Of a stretch of 14,604 nt of DNA, positions 14,268 through 14,604 are shown piece by piece. The first letter of the stretch is position 1. Each line of letters starts with the position of its first letter. The notes below the pieces were generated by a model. That model made no database searches, was not told where the DNA came from, and saw nothing but the letters and a program-made list of their open reading frames with translations. The stretch spans positions 1 to 14,604 of the forward strand of contig JBGSJA010000098.1 of assembly GCA_041742235.1 (NCBI GenBank). The letters are read 5' to 3'. The position numbers and the translations under genes were made by a program. This stretch comes from BOKV01 sp041742235. Lineage in GTDB: Bacteria; Pseudomonadota; Alphaproteobacteria; Rhizobiales; Rhizobiaceae.

Positions 14268-14604
14268 TCAGCCTTCCGTTGCCTTCAGGAACTGCCGCAA
14301 CCGGCTTGAGCGTGTCTTGCCGAAGACATCGGAAGGTGAACCCTCCTCCTCGACCACGCCCTGATGAAGAAAGATCACGTGGTTTGCCACGTCGGATGCC
14401 ATCTTCATGTCATGCGTTACGATAAGCATGGTGCGCCCTTCTTCCGCAAGGGCTTTTATGACCCGCACCACTTCGCCCTGAAGCTCCGGATCAAGCGCCG
14501 AAGTAGGCTCGTCGAACAGCATTGCGGCAGGCTCCATGGCCAGCGCTCGCGCGATTGCAGCGCGCTGTTGCTGGCCGCCTGAAAGCTGGGAGGGGTACCG
14601 GTCC
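14268..14604 (-). CDS. Polar amino-acid ABC transporter ATP-binding protein (HisP/GlnQ-like), 5' end outside window
   Basis: Partial: the last 111 codons are present and the reading frame runs off the right edge. Visible are the signature LSGGQQQR (residues 7-14 of the fragment), Walker B AMLFDEPTSALDPE, the H-loop IVTHDM, and a typical C-terminal end (VVEEEGSPSDVF...TRSSRLRQFL). Walker A and the Q-loop lie beyond the window. The FDEPTSALDPE form is characteristic of polar amino-acid importers. The binding-protein gene starts 50 bp downstream, so this gene is probably the first or an early gene of the importer operon; any operon promoter upstream of it is off-window. Confidence 0.92.
   Translation of the reverse strand, partial: DRYPSQLSGGQQQRAAIARALAMEPAAMLFDEPTSALDPELQGEVVRVIKALAEEGRTMLIVTHDMKMASDVANHVIFLHQGVVEEEGSPSDVFGKTRSSRLRQFLKATEG

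Overview
The window is GC-rich bacterial DNA with dense, short-spaced genes, Shine-Dalgarno starts and two classical ABC-importer operons. The style (ROK-type xylose regulator divergent from xylFHG-xylBA, single-domain sugar ABC ATPase, Lys/Arg/Orn-type amino-acid importer) suggests an alphaproteobacterium, most likely of the Rhizobiales (Mesorhizobium/Phyllobacteriaceae-like). That placement is inferred from gene content and protein style, not from a marker gene.

Left part (155-4340, minus strand): a ROK-family repressor (xylR-like) is followed, with a short overlap, by a secreted vanadium-haloperoxidase/PAP2-type phosphatase-fold protein and, 3 bp later, a secreted FG-GAP/VCBS repeat protein with a C-terminal UnbV/ASPIC domain. 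The three look co-transcribed, which ties two exported proteins of unknown substrate to a sugar-responsive regulator.

Centre (4341-10978, plus strand): a 264-bp divergent control region leads into a complete D-xylose uptake and catabolic operon: xylF (periplasmic binding protein), a strong hairpin, xylH (permease), xylG (single-domain ATPase with an unusual Lys/Pro/Ala-rich N-terminal extension), xylB (xylulokinase) and xylA (xylose isomerase). Together they import D-xylose, isomerise it to D-xylulose and phosphorylate that to D-xylulose 5-phosphate for the pentose phosphate pathway. The ROK protein is the obvious candidate regulator, and palindromes in the control region are candidate operators.

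Right part (11086-14604): a GNAT-family acetyltransferase on the plus strand ends 3 bp from a convergent minus-strand polar amino-acid ABC importer, read from the right edge as ATPase (5' end outside the window), periplasmic binding protein, a hairpin, and two permeases whose genes overlap by 4 bp. Both importers carry a 10-bp GC-rich stem directly after the binding-protein gene, the expected arrangement for making more binding protein than membrane components.

No tRNA, rRNA, CRISPR array, insertion sequence or phage gene was seen. Most of the window is ordinary metabolic sequence. The points most worth a second look are the haloperoxidase/ASPIC pair coupled to the ROK regulator and the XylG N-terminal extension.
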